In this document: piece after piece, positions 1-5,215 of the stretch
Position numbering within the stretch: position 1 is the first letter of the stretch
Layout: the number at the start of each line of letters is the position of its first letter
Assembly (NCBI GenBank): GCA_050248795.1
Contig: JBFWRS010000063.1
Location: 1 to 15,212, forward strand
Source of the DNA: CAZTDU01 sp050248795
GTDB lineage: Bacteria > Pseudomonadota > Gammaproteobacteria > Burkholderiales > SG8-39
Reading direction: 5' to 3'
Length of the DNA: 15,212 nucleotides
Notes under the pieces: model-generated
The model's input: the letters and a program-made list of their open reading frames with translations, nothing else
What the model was told of the DNA's origin: nothing
Database searches by the model: none
Made by a program: the position numbers and the translations under genes

Positions 1-125
1 CCGACGATGCCGAAGACGTTCTTCACGCCCTGCGCGGCGAGGGTCTCGATGAACGCCTCGGACGGCGTCATGCGCTGCTTGCCGGCGACCACTGCCTGCG
101 CCGGGATGTCCATGTTCTTGCCCAT
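1..125 (-). CDS. xsc: Sulfoacetaldehyde acetyltransferase-like ThDP enzyme (5' end only)
   Basis: Only the first 41 codons are in the window; the gene runs off the left edge. The visible N-terminus contains MTPSEAFIETLAAQGVKNVF followed by GIVG, which matches the start of the Pyr domain of acetolactate-synthase-like thiamine diphosphate enzymes. The MTPSEAF-ETL wording is most like Xsc, which converts sulfoacetaldehyde and phosphate to acetyl phosphate and sulfite in taurine or sulfonate breakdown. The ATG is preceded by a strong Shine-Dalgarno sequence (AGGAGG) 7 bases upstream on the minus strand. It is divergent from an IclR-type regulator, a common arrangement for a catabolic gene and its local regulator. 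Another member of the acetolactate synthase/glyoxylate carboligase superfamily remains possible because the C-terminal three quarters are not visible. Confidence 0.6.
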   Translation of the reverse strand, partial: MGKNMDIPAQAVVAGKQRMTPSEAFIETLAAQGVKNVFGIV

Positions 126-230
126 GTGTGTCCTCCTGGTTCGGAAGCCCGGAGTTTTCCACAGAGCTTCCACAACGGCAAGGAATTATGCGAATATCCA
201 TACAGAACGTTCCATTTTTCGCAAAAACCA
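126..230. promoter_or_regulatory. Divergent intergenic control region between xsc-like gene and iclR-type gene
   Basis: This 105-bp AT-richer gap separates the two divergent start codons, so both promoters must lie here. The block at 190-222 begins with GCGAA and ends with TTCGC, and it contains the near-repeat TCCATA / TTCCAT, which could be a binding site for the adjacent regulator. On the minus strand, TTGCGA followed by TATGGA at 16-bp spacing is a possible promoter toward the Xsc-like gene. No site is strong enough to assign with certainty. Confidence 0.35.
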
Positions 231-992
231 ATGTCCGCCGTCCTTGATCGCAACTCCGCCGCCGTCCGCGCCTTCGCCGTGCTGGACGCGCTGGCGGCCG
301 CCGACGGGCCGGCGGCGCTGGCCGACATTGCGCTGCAGGTGGGCTTGCCCAAGCCCACGGTGCACCGGCTGCTGGCGCAACTGGAATCGGCCGGCGTGGT
401 GATGCGCGAACCGCAGGGCAAGCGCTTCACCGTGGGCACGCGCCTGTCGCGCCTGGCGCTGCAGGTGCTGGCGAATTCCACCCAGCGCGGCGCGCGCCAC
501 GCCACGCTGCGCGCGCTGGTCGACGACCTCGGAGAGACCTGTAATCTCACGATGCTGGACGGCGACGAGGTGGTGTACCTCGACCGCGTCGACACCGCGT
601 CGCAGTTGCGCGTCAGCCTGCAGCCCGGATCGCGCGTGCCCCTGCATTGCAGCGCCAGCGGCAAGCTGCTCGCCGCGCTCTTGCCCGCGGCGCAGCGCGC
701 GCGCCTGCTGGAACACGCGACGCTGGCGCCGTTCACCGCGAAGACCATCACCACGCGCGAGGCGCTGGAAGCCGAGCTCGCGCGCGCCCGGCGCGACCGG
801 GTCGGCACCGACGACGAGGAATACATCACCGGCCTCGCCTGCGTCGCGGTGCCGGTGCTCAATGCCAACGGCCGCGCCATCGCCGCGATCGCGATGCAGG
901 CGCCGGTGGCGCGCATGCCGCTCGCGCGCGCGCTCGGGCACGTGCCGCGGCTGCGCGCCGCCGCCGCGGCGCTTGCCGACACCTTCGAGTAA
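231..992 (+). CDS. IclR-family transcriptional regulator
   Basis: A 253-residue protein, the normal length for IclR regulators. Residues about 8-70 form the N-terminal winged helix-turn-helix, with ALADIALQVGLPKPTVHRLL (residues 29-48) as the recognition region. The rest is the IclR effector-binding domain, including the family-typical stretch PLHCSASGKLLAALLP, the YITGLACVAVPVLNANG segment and IAAIAMQAP near the end. The ATG at 231 was chosen because the domain begins directly after it and an upstream extension has no homology-like sequence; no clear ribosome-binding site is visible. It is divergent from the Xsc-like gene and 24 bp upstream of the nitroreductase gene, so it may control both sides, probably in response to a small organic acid. 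The effector cannot be read from sequence. Confidence 0.9.
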   Translation: MSAVLDRNSAAVRAFAVLDALAAADGPAALADIALQVGLPKPTVHRLLAQLESAGVVMREPQGKRFTVGTRLSRLALQVLANSTQRGARHATLRALVDDLGETCNLTMLDGDEVVYLDRVDTASQLRVSLQPGSRVPLHCSASGKLLAALLPAAQRARLLEHATLAPFTAKTITTREALEAELARARRDRVGTDDEEYITGLACVAVPVLNANGRAIAAIAMQAPVARMPLARALGHVPRLRAAAAALADTFE

Positions 993-1016
993 CCGCAACC
1001 AGGAACGGAACCCACC

Positions 1017-1775
1017 TTGTCCGCACAGCCAGTCCCCGCCCCCCTGCCGATAGACCCCGCCGCCGGCGCCCTGCCCTTTGCGCCGCGCAAGCGCGCCGCC
1101 AGCGTCGAGGAAGCGATCCTGTCGCGCCGCAGCGTGCGCGCCTTCGCCGACACGCCGGTGCCGCGCGCGCTGGTGGAGAAGCTGCTCGCCATCGCCAGCC
1201 GCGCGCCCTCGGGCACCAACATCCAGCCCTGGAAGGTGCGCGCGATCGCCGGTGCGGTGAAGACGCGCGTCGCCGAGGCGATCCTGCACGTCGCCCACAC
1301 CGAGGGCGAGGCGGCGCTGAAGTCGCCGTTCAACTACTACCCGGTGAAATGGCGTGAGCCCTACCTCGCGCGCCGGCGCAAGGTGGGCTGGGACCTCTAC
1401 GGCCTGCTCGGCCTGACGCGCGACAACAAGGCGGGCCTCGCGCGCCAGCACGCGCGCAACTACGCCTTCTTCGACGCGCCGGTGGCGCTGATCTTCAGCA
1501 TCGACGCGGACATGGAGATCGGCAGCTGGCTCGACTACGGCATGTTCCTGCAGAACATCATGCTCGCCGCGCGCGGCGAGGGCCTGGACACCTGTCCGCA
1601 GGCGGCGCTGGCGAACGCGCACCTGATCCTGCGCCGGGAATTGTCTATCCCCGACACCGAGACCGTGGTCTGCGGCATGTCGCTCGGCTACGCCGCCGAC
1701 GACAAGGTCAATACGCTGGTCACGGTACGCGAGCCTCTATCCACTTTCGCAAGCTTCGAGGGCTTTGAATCATGA
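1017..1775 (+). CDS. Nitroreductase-family FMN oxidoreductase
   Basis: A 252-residue nitroreductase-fold protein. The N-terminal FMN-binding signature AILSRRSVRAF (about residues 33-43) is followed by ASRAPSGTNIQPWKV (about 60-74), the other classic phosphate/isoalloxazine contact. The C-terminal LGYAADDKVNTLVTVREP is the usual family ending. Such enzymes use FMN and NAD(P)H to reduce nitro groups, quinones or enones, and some family members do other flavin chemistry, so the substrate is open. The start is most likely the TTG at 1017, with AGGAACGG upstream; no ATG lies before the conserved core. It sits 24 bp after iclR and overlaps the citrate synthase start by 4 bp (ATGA), indicating co-transcription and translational coupling. 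A role in the same catabolic pathway is inferred from position only. Confidence 0.85.
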   Translation: MSAQPVPAPLPIDPAAGALPFAPRKRAASVEEAILSRRSVRAFADTPVPRALVEKLLAIASRAPSGTNIQPWKVRAIAGAVKTRVAEAILHVAHTEGEAALKSPFNYYPVKWREPYLARRRKVGWDLYGLLGLTRDNKAGLARQHARNYAFFDAPVALIFSIDADMEIGSWLDYGMFLQNIMLAARGEGLDTCPQAALANAHLILRRELSIPDTETVVCGMSLGYAADDKVNTLVTVREPLSTFASFEGFES

Positions 1776-2917
1776 GCGAAACCGCAGAGAAGATCGACAT
1801 CCACCGCGGCCTGAAGGGCGTGTACTTCGACCGCTCGAAGGTCTGCTACATCGACGGCCGCGCCGGCGAGCTGCGCTACCGCGGCTACTCGATACACGAC
1901 CTGGCGCCGAATTCGACGTTCGAAGAAACCTGCTACCTGCTGCTGAAGGGCGAGCTGCCGAAGGCGGCCGAGCTCGCCGCTTTCGAAGCGGAACTCAAGG
2001 CTGCGCGCAGCCTGCCGGCGCCGGTGTACGACGTGATCCGCGCGGTGAAGGGCGCGCACCCGATGGACGTGCTGCGCACCGCGGTGTCTGCGCTGTCGGC
2101 GTTCGACCCGGAGACCGCCGACAAGTCGCCCGAGGCGACCATGCGCAAGGGCATCCGCCTCACGTCGCAGGTGCCGATGATCGTCTGCGCGCACCAGCAC
2201 ATCAGGAACGGCCGCGAGCCGATCGCGCCGGATGCGAAGCTCGGCCACGCGGCGAACTTCCTCTACATGCTGCAGGGCAAGGCCCCCAGCGCCGACACCG
2301 CGCGGCTGATGGACACCGACATGATCCTGCACGCCGAGCACGGCGCGAACGCATCGACCTTCACCGCGCGCGTGGTGGCGGGCACCGAGGCCGACCTGCA
2401 CAGCGCGGTCACGGCGGCGATCGCGGCGCTGTCAGGCCCTGCGCACGGCGGCGCCGCCGAGAACGTCATGCACATGGCGAAGGAGATCGGCGACGCATCG
2501 AAGGCCGCGGACTACGTGAAGGCGAAGCGCGCGAACAAGGAACCGGTGATGGGCTTCGGCCACCGCGTCTACCGCGCCGAGGACCCGCGCGCGCGCCACA
2601 TGCGCGCCGGCGTGGAGAAGCTGTCGCGCGAGATGGGCCAGCCGCAGTGGTACCAGATCCTGGAAGCGCTGGTCGAGGCGATGAAGCCCTACTCGCGCCA
2701 CGGCGTGAACGTGAACGTGGATTTCTACGCCGGCGTGGTCTATTACCTGAACGGCATCCCGGCCGACCTTTTCGTGCCGATCTTCGCCATCGGCCGCGTG
2801 CCGGGCTGGGCGGTGTCGGTGCTGGAGCAGATGGAGAACAACATCCTCATCCGCCCGCTGACCCTGTACAACGGCCCCGAGCCGCGCGAGTACGTACCCA
2901 TCACGGCGCGAGGCTGA
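1772..2917 (+). CDS. Citrate synthase / 2-methylcitrate synthase, short (type II-like) form
   Basis: A complete 381-residue enzyme of the citrate synthase family, condensing oxaloacetate with acetyl-CoA or propionyl-CoA. By comparison with E. coli GltA the catalytic residues are present: His225 in SGPAHGGAAE, His264 in GFGHRVYR and Asp317 in NVDFYAGVVYY. The substrate-binding His190 is in HAEHGANAS. The length of about 380 residues fits the dimeric short form used by many 2-methylcitrate synthases and Gram-positive citrate synthases, rather than the roughly 430-residue GltA. Whether acetyl-CoA or propionyl-CoA is preferred cannot be settled here. It is translationally coupled to the nitroreductase gene. 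The last 413 bp have a second copy at 3732-4144, and the 3' flank has a diverged copy at 4818-4932. Confidence 0.9.
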   Translation: MSETAEKIDIHRGLKGVYFDRSKVCYIDGRAGELRYRGYSIHDLAPNSTFEETCYLLLKGELPKAAELAAFEAELKAARSLPAPVYDVIRAVKGAHPMDVLRTAVSALSAFDPETADKSPEATMRKGIRLTSQVPMIVCAHQHIRNGREPIAPDAKLGHAANFLYMLQGKAPSADTARLMDTDMILHAEHGANASTFTARVVAGTEADLHSAVTAAIAALSGPAHGGAAENVMHMAKEIGDASKAADYVKAKRANKEPVMGFGHRVYRAEDPRARHMRAGVEKLSREMGQPQWYQILEALVEAMKPYSRHGVNVNVDFYAGVVYYLNGIPADLFVPIFAIGRVPGWAVSVLEQMENNILIRPLTLYNGPEPREYVPITARG

Positions 2918-3018
2918 GCCCGCGCCCGGGCGCCGCGCGCGGCCGGCCGCGACCTGAAGCCGTGCAGCAGTACGTCGTCGTTCGTGGCACCTCCGCCTCG
3001 ATGGCATTGCCGGAATCG
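2905..3018. repeat. Citrate synthase stop codon and 3' flank, copy 1
   Basis: This stretch begins with GGCGCGAGGCTGAGCC over the citrate synthase stop and runs through a very GC-rich non-coding flank containing GACCTGAAGC and CTCCGC. The same order of words, at almost constant spacing, recurs at 4818-4932 (offset about 1912), although the non-coding part has diverged noticeably. It contains strong GC palindromes (for example GGCCGGCC) but no T-run typical of an intrinsic terminator. Confidence 0.75.
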
Positions 3019-3043
3019 GCCGCATGGAGCGCGCGTCCAGCGG

Positions 3044-3072
3044 CCATACTCGCGTATGGTTATACTGCCATA
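3044..3072. promoter_or_regulatory. Promoter/operator of the first brnTA pair
   Basis: A perfect inverted repeat CCATAC-4-GTATGG occupies 3044-3059 and a second one, TATGG-8-CCATA, occupies 3055-3072. The spacer of the second holds TATACT (3061-3066), a good -10 element. Overlap of dyads with the -10 is what is expected for autorepression by a ribbon-helix-helix antitoxin such as BrnA, which is established for the family. The -35 is not obvious. Confidence 0.65.
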
Positions 3073-3091
3073 TCGGTGGTAGTCTTTGCTT

Positions 3092-3412
3092 ATGGCGAAG
3101 GCGCGGTTCGAATGGGATCCGCACAAGGATCAGGAGAACCAGGAAAAGCATGGGGTGGCCTTCGCGATGGCACAGTTTGCCTTTGCCGATTTCCGGCGTG
3201 TCATCGCGGAAGACCGATCCCACAGCTCGACTGAGAAGCGGTACTACTGCTTCGGCGAGGTCGGCGGCGGCATCTTGACAGTCCGCTTCACCTACCGTGC
3301 CGACGTCATCCGCATCTACGGCGCTGGCTATTGGCGCAAAGGAAGGAGAATCTATGAGCGAGAAAATTCGGTACACGGACGAACCTCTCGGAAGCCCCGA
3401 AGTCGTTCCTGA
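3092..3412 (+). CDS. brnT: BrnT-family (DUF497) ribonuclease toxin, copy 1
   Basis: A 106-residue protein with the BrnT pattern: FEWDPHKDQENQEKHGVAFA (residues 6-25), a central acidic and ER-like stretch, the sheet LTVRFTYR and the C-terminal IRIYGAGYWRKGRRIYE. BrnT toxins are RelE-fold ribonucleases neutralised by the downstream antitoxin BrnA. The ATG at 3092 was taken; a TTG six bases upstream is in frame. The last 15 or so residues, after IYEREN, go beyond the usual BrnT end and are read through the start of the antitoxin gene, overlapping it by 59 bp. The usual RIISAR-type C-terminal motif is altered here to RIYGAGYWRK, so the toxin may be divergent. It probably forms one transcript with brnA. 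Confidence 0.75.
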   Translation: MAKARFEWDPHKDQENQEKHGVAFAMAQFAFADFRRVIAEDRSHSSTEKRYYCFGEVGGGILTVRFTYRADVIRIYGAGYWRKGRRIYERENSVHGRTSRKPRSRS

Positions 3413-3641
3413 TTTCCTCCCGCGACCGGAAGACCTTGTCTTTCGGGACGAGGGGGTCAAGGTCACCATCGCGCTGAGCAAGCGCAGCGTCGAGTTCTTC
3501 AAGAACGAGGCGCAGAAGCACAACACGCAGTACCAGCGCATGATCCGGCGCCTCCTGGATGCCTATGCCGAGCACCATTCACGGCGCGCCCTGACAACCC
3601 GTCCTGCGCGCACGCGCGCGAAACCGGCGCCTGCGCGCTGA
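3354..3641 (+). CDS. brnA: BrnA-like ribbon-helix-helix antitoxin, copy 1
   Basis: A 95-residue protein. The C-terminal half is a ribbon-helix-helix: KVTIALSKRSVEFFKNEAQK gives the strand and first helix, and QYQRMIRRLLDAYAEHH gives the second helix, followed by a basic tail rich in Arg and Pro. The N-terminal part (DEPLGSPEVVPDFLPRPEDL) is the toxin-wrapping, largely unstructured region seen in BrnA proteins. The start ATG at 3354 has a clear GGAAGGAG ribosome-binding site and lies inside the brnT reading frame. The antitoxin is expected to bind the dyads at 3044-3072 and to neutralise the upstream toxin. Its last 132 bp continue into a duplicated segment (3510-3730) that recurs at 8252-8425. 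Confidence 0.75.
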   Translation: MSEKIRYTDEPLGSPEVVPDFLPRPEDLVFRDEGVKVTIALSKRSVEFFKNEAQKHNTQYQRMIRRLLDAYAEHHSRRALTTRPARTRAKPAPAR

Positions 3642-3730
3642 CAGCCCGCAGGTGGGAATCCGCAAGCGCTAATCCGCACGCCCGGCGAGCGCCGCGAACA
3701 CCTCCTCGTTGTGCTCGCCGAGCTGCGGCG
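3510..3730. repeat. Duplicated segment, copy 1: brnA 3' end plus CoA-transferase 3' end
   Basis: This 221-bp segment matches 8252-8425 closely. It starts at GCGCAGAAGC inside brnA and ends at GCTGCGGCG inside the CoA-transferase tail. The second copy lacks 47 bp, corresponding to about 3601-3647 here. That interval is bounded by the near-repeats GCGCGCCCTGACAACCCG and GCGCGCTGACAGCCCG, so slippage or recombination between them would explain the deletion. Confidence 0.85.
3669..3730 (-). pseudogene. 3' end fragment of family III CoA transferase
   Basis: Read on the minus strand, this encodes PPQLGEHNEEVFAALAGRAD followed by a stop. It is nearly identical to the C-terminus of the intact CoA transferase at 8364-9509, which ends PPPQLGEHNEEVFAELAGRAG. 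No other part of the enzyme is present; at 3731-3732 the sequence switches abruptly to citrate synthase. It is a non-functional leftover of a duplication. Confidence 0.85.
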
Positions 3731-3731
3731 A

Positions 3732-4144
3732 CCGCGGACTACGTGAAGGCCAAGCGCGGCAACAGGGAACCGGTGATGGGATTCGGCCACCGCGTCTACC
3801 GCGCCGAAGACCCGCGCGCGCGCCACATGCGCGCCGGCATGGAGAAGCTGTCGCGCGAGATGGGCCAGCCGCAGTGGTACCAGATCCTCGAGGCGCTGGT
3901 CGAGGCGATGAAGCCCTACTCGCGCCACGGCGTGAACGTGAACGTGGATTTCTACGCTGGCGTGGTCTATTACCTGAACGGCATCCCGGCCGACCTTTTC
4001 GTGCCGATCTTCGCCATCGGCCGCGTGCCCGGCTGGGCGGTGTCGGTGCTGGAGCAGATGGAGAACAACATCCTCATCCGCCCGCTGACCCTGTACAACG
4101 GCCCCGAGCCGCGCGAGTACGTGCCCATCGCGGCGCGAGGTTGA
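3732..4144 (+). pseudogene. 5'-truncated second copy of the citrate synthase gene
   Basis: This is a gap-free copy of 2505-2917 covering citrate synthase codons from ADYVK to the stop, with about 14 base differences by eye. It keeps the frame and two catalytic residues (the His of GFGHRVYR and the Asp of NVDFYAG), but lacks the N-terminal two thirds, including the equivalents of His190 and His225, so it cannot be an active synthase. Most changes are silent third-position changes; the four replacements are Ala to Gly, Lys to Arg, Val to Met and Thr to Ala. The left junction joins directly to a CoA-transferase tail at 3730. A short open frame from 3743 exists but has no visible ribosome-binding site. 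Confidence 0.9.
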
Positions 4145-4147
4145 GCC
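4132..4147. repeat. 16-bp direct repeat, left copy, flanking the second brnTA insertion
   Basis: GGCGCGAGGTTGAGCC spans the stop codon of the truncated citrate synthase. It recurs with one mismatch at 4818-4833 (GGCGCGAGGCTGAGCC), on the far side of the second brnTA pair, and at 2905-2920 over the stop of the intact citrate synthase. Confidence 0.8.
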
Positions 4148-4188
4148 GCAACCACAGCAAGGGATGGACGTCAGATTCAGGATTGGGC

Positions 4189-4230
4189 GCGACTCTTTTT
4201 GTGATTGAACGATAGACCTCGCAGAGTCGC
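4189..4230. other. Long-loop inverted repeat upstream of second brnTA
   Basis: GCGACTCT at 4189-4196 and AGAGTCGC at 4223-4230 are a perfect 8-bp inverted repeat with a 26-base loop. A TTTTT run follows directly after the left arm rather than the right, so it is not a normal rightward terminator; on the minus strand it could be one, but no minus-strand gene ends here. It may be an end or scar of the inserted segment. Confidence 0.45.
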
Positions 4231-4246
4231 CGCTTGCGGCATGCAT

Positions 4247-4265
4247 ACGATGTATATATCATCGT
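4247..4265. promoter_or_regulatory. Promoter/operator of the second brnTA pair
   Basis: ACGATG-TATATAT-CATCGT is a perfect 6-bp inverted repeat whose 7-base spacer is a TATATA-type -10 element. It ends only 3 bases before the toxin ATG at 4269. With this -10, transcription would start at or next to the ATG, so the toxin would be read from a leaderless or nearly leaderless message. Autorepression by the partner antitoxin is inferred from family knowledge. Confidence 0.6.
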
Positions 4266-4268
4266 GAC

Positions 4269-4535
4269 ATGCGGTTCCAGCACGATTCCGCAAAGGCCGC
4301 GGCGAATCTGAAGAAGCACGGAGTCTCGTTCGCCGACGCGGAGGGCGTGCTTCAAGACCCGCTCGCAGTCACCGTCGAAGATCCGGACTCAGAAGGCGAG
4401 CACCGGTTCGTTACGGTCGGACTGGGCAACGCCGGCGAACTACTTGTGGCAGTCTGGACAGAACGTGACGACGAGTGCCGCTTGATCTCGGTGCGTCGCC
4501 CGACGCGAAAGGAGCGGAAGCACTATGAGAGCTGA
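4269..4535 (+). CDS. brnT: BrnT-family (DUF497) ribonuclease toxin, copy 2
   Basis: An 88-residue protein of standard BrnT length. Features in order are FQHDSAKAAANLKKHGVSFA (residues 3-22), the DPLAVTVEDPDSEGEHRFVTVG strands, and the C-terminal CRLISVRRPTRKERKHYES, which is the characteristic I-S-x-R-x-x-x-x-x-E-R-x-x-Y ending. It is a RelE-fold RNase by family membership. It is only distantly similar to copy 1, so the pairs are not duplicates of each other. There is no ribosome-binding site upstream because the operator nearly abuts the ATG. The stop overlaps the antitoxin start by 11 bp. Confidence 0.85.
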   Translation: MRFQHDSAKAAANLKKHGVSFADAEGVLQDPLAVTVEDPDSEGEHRFVTVGLGNAGELLVAVWTERDDECRLISVRRPTRKERKHYES

Positions 4536-4830
4536 ATACGACTTTGCCAAAGGCAAGCGCGGCGCGGTTATTCCGCAAAAAGGCAAGACGCGCATCTCCA
4601 TCTTCATCGACAACGCCGTGCTCGACGGATTCCGGGCGCGGGCGGAAAAGTCAGGTACCGGGTACCAGACCATGATGAACGATGCCCTTCGGAGGTATTT
4701 GTCCGAGACCGACCAGCCGGTTACCGAGCGGGCGCTGCGCCAGATACTGCGCCAGGAGATGCCGGAGTATCTGCGAGGTCTCACCGGCGGCTCAACAGTG
4801 CCCGCCCGCAAGCGGCCGGCGCGAGGCTGA
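4525..4830 (+). CDS. brnA: BrnA-family antitoxin, copy 2
   Basis: A 101-residue BrnA-like antitoxin: basic N-terminus (YDFAKGKRGAVIPQKGKTRI), then the ribbon-helix-helix ISIFIDNAVLDGFRARAEKS with GTGYQTMMNDALRRYLSE, then a C-terminal helix VTERALRQILRQEMPEYLRG. It begins inside the toxin gene with AAAGGAGCGG upstream. The last codons and stop (ARG-stop) lie in the right copy of the 16-bp repeat and are identical to the last codons of the intact citrate synthase. Hence the antitoxin C-terminus appears to have been completed by the insertion site. Confidence 0.85.
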   Translation: MRAEYDFAKGKRGAVIPQKGKTRISIFIDNAVLDGFRARAEKSGTGYQTMMNDALRRYLSETDQPVTERALRQILRQEMPEYLRGLTGGSTVPARKRPARG

Positions 4831-4932
4831 GCCCGCGCCCCGGCGCCACGCGCGCCGGACGCGACCTGAAGCGGTGTAGCGGCACCGCATCGCGCGCGGC
4901 AACTCCGCTTGAATGGGTTCGCCGGGATAGGT
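4818..4932. repeat. Right 16-bp direct repeat and diverged copy 2 of the citrate synthase 3' flank
   Basis: The segment starts with GGCGCGAGGCTGAGCC (4818-4833) and continues with words in the same order and spacing as 2905-3018, including GCGACCTGAAGC at 4861 and CTCCGCTTG-ATGG at 4903. It shows that the DNA downstream of the second brnTA pair was once the 3' flank of a citrate synthase copy. Recognisable similarity fades after about 4932. Confidence 0.75.
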
Positions 4933-5192
4933 CACGCGCATGCCGGGTGCGCCGCTTCCATGCACCTACGCTAGATGCGCTGCAGTATCACTACGTGCCA
5001 GCACTCGCGCCGCCGCGGCGGCCTTCTCGCTGACCCAACCCTGTCCCAACGATGAGAGATCTGCGTCACTTCCGCCGGCTATTCGCGTTCCAGACAGTCC
5101 AGACAGTTCCATAACACCTTTTGCAGAGGGCATTGACAGCAAGGGAGGGATTTCAGGTCTAAGATAGGCCGCAATACTTCTTATGATTGATT
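4933..5192. other. Gene-poor stretch at left edge of cassette array
   Basis: No convincing gene is seen. An open frame at 4940-5167 has Ala/Ser/Pro-rich low-information sequence and no ribosome-binding site. The stretch contains an imperfect GC-rich hairpin (CAGC at 4999 with GCTG at 5029, enclosing the perfect 14-bp palindrome at 5009-5022), which could be a decayed attC of a lost cassette. It also has a consensus -35 hexamer TTGACA at 5133-5138; the best downstream -10 candidates (GTCTAA or TAAGAT, 5157-5165) are weak. Its position just before the first cassette resembles that of an integron Pc promoter. Confidence 0.4.
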
Positions 5193-5201
5193 GTTAGGCC
5201 T
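5155..5201 (+). other. Candidate attC/attI-like site at the left end of the cassette array
   Basis: AGGTCTAAG (5155-5163) and GTTAGGCCT (5193-5201) are near-inverted repeats with two mismatches. The right arm carries the canonical integron core GTTAGGC (5193-5199). CAAT/ATTG at 5172 and 5186 adds inner pairing. The first cassette gene begins 17 bases after the core. The 47-bp length is short for an attC and inner L-box pairing is weak, so it may be a degenerate attC or an attI remnant. Confidence 0.45.
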
Positions 5202-5215
5202 CACAGGAACCTCCT

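Noticed and set aside
68..1622. Long open frames on the minus strand opposite the regulator and nitroreductase
   Set aside because: They are antisense to well-recognised genes and have Arg/Ala/Gly-rich, low-information translations typical of high-GC shadow frames.
1765..3234. 489-codon frame overlapping citrate synthase in another frame
   Set aside because: Its sequence is Arg/Gly-rich with no domain pattern, while the citrate synthase frame has all catalytic motifs.
3743..4144. 133-residue citrate synthase frame as a real small enzyme
   Set aside because: It lacks the N-terminal two thirds and key active-site residues and has no ribosome-binding site, so it is treated as a truncated copy.
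4940..5167. 75-codon plus-strand frame in the gene-poor stretch
   Set aside because: It has low-complexity Ala/Ser/Pro composition, no ribosome-binding site, and lies over repeat and hairpin sequence.
5033..5199. Possible long attC starting at ACCCAAC (5033) and ending at GTTAGGC (5193)
   Set aside because: The 167-bp span is too long and the sequences next to the two cores do not pair.
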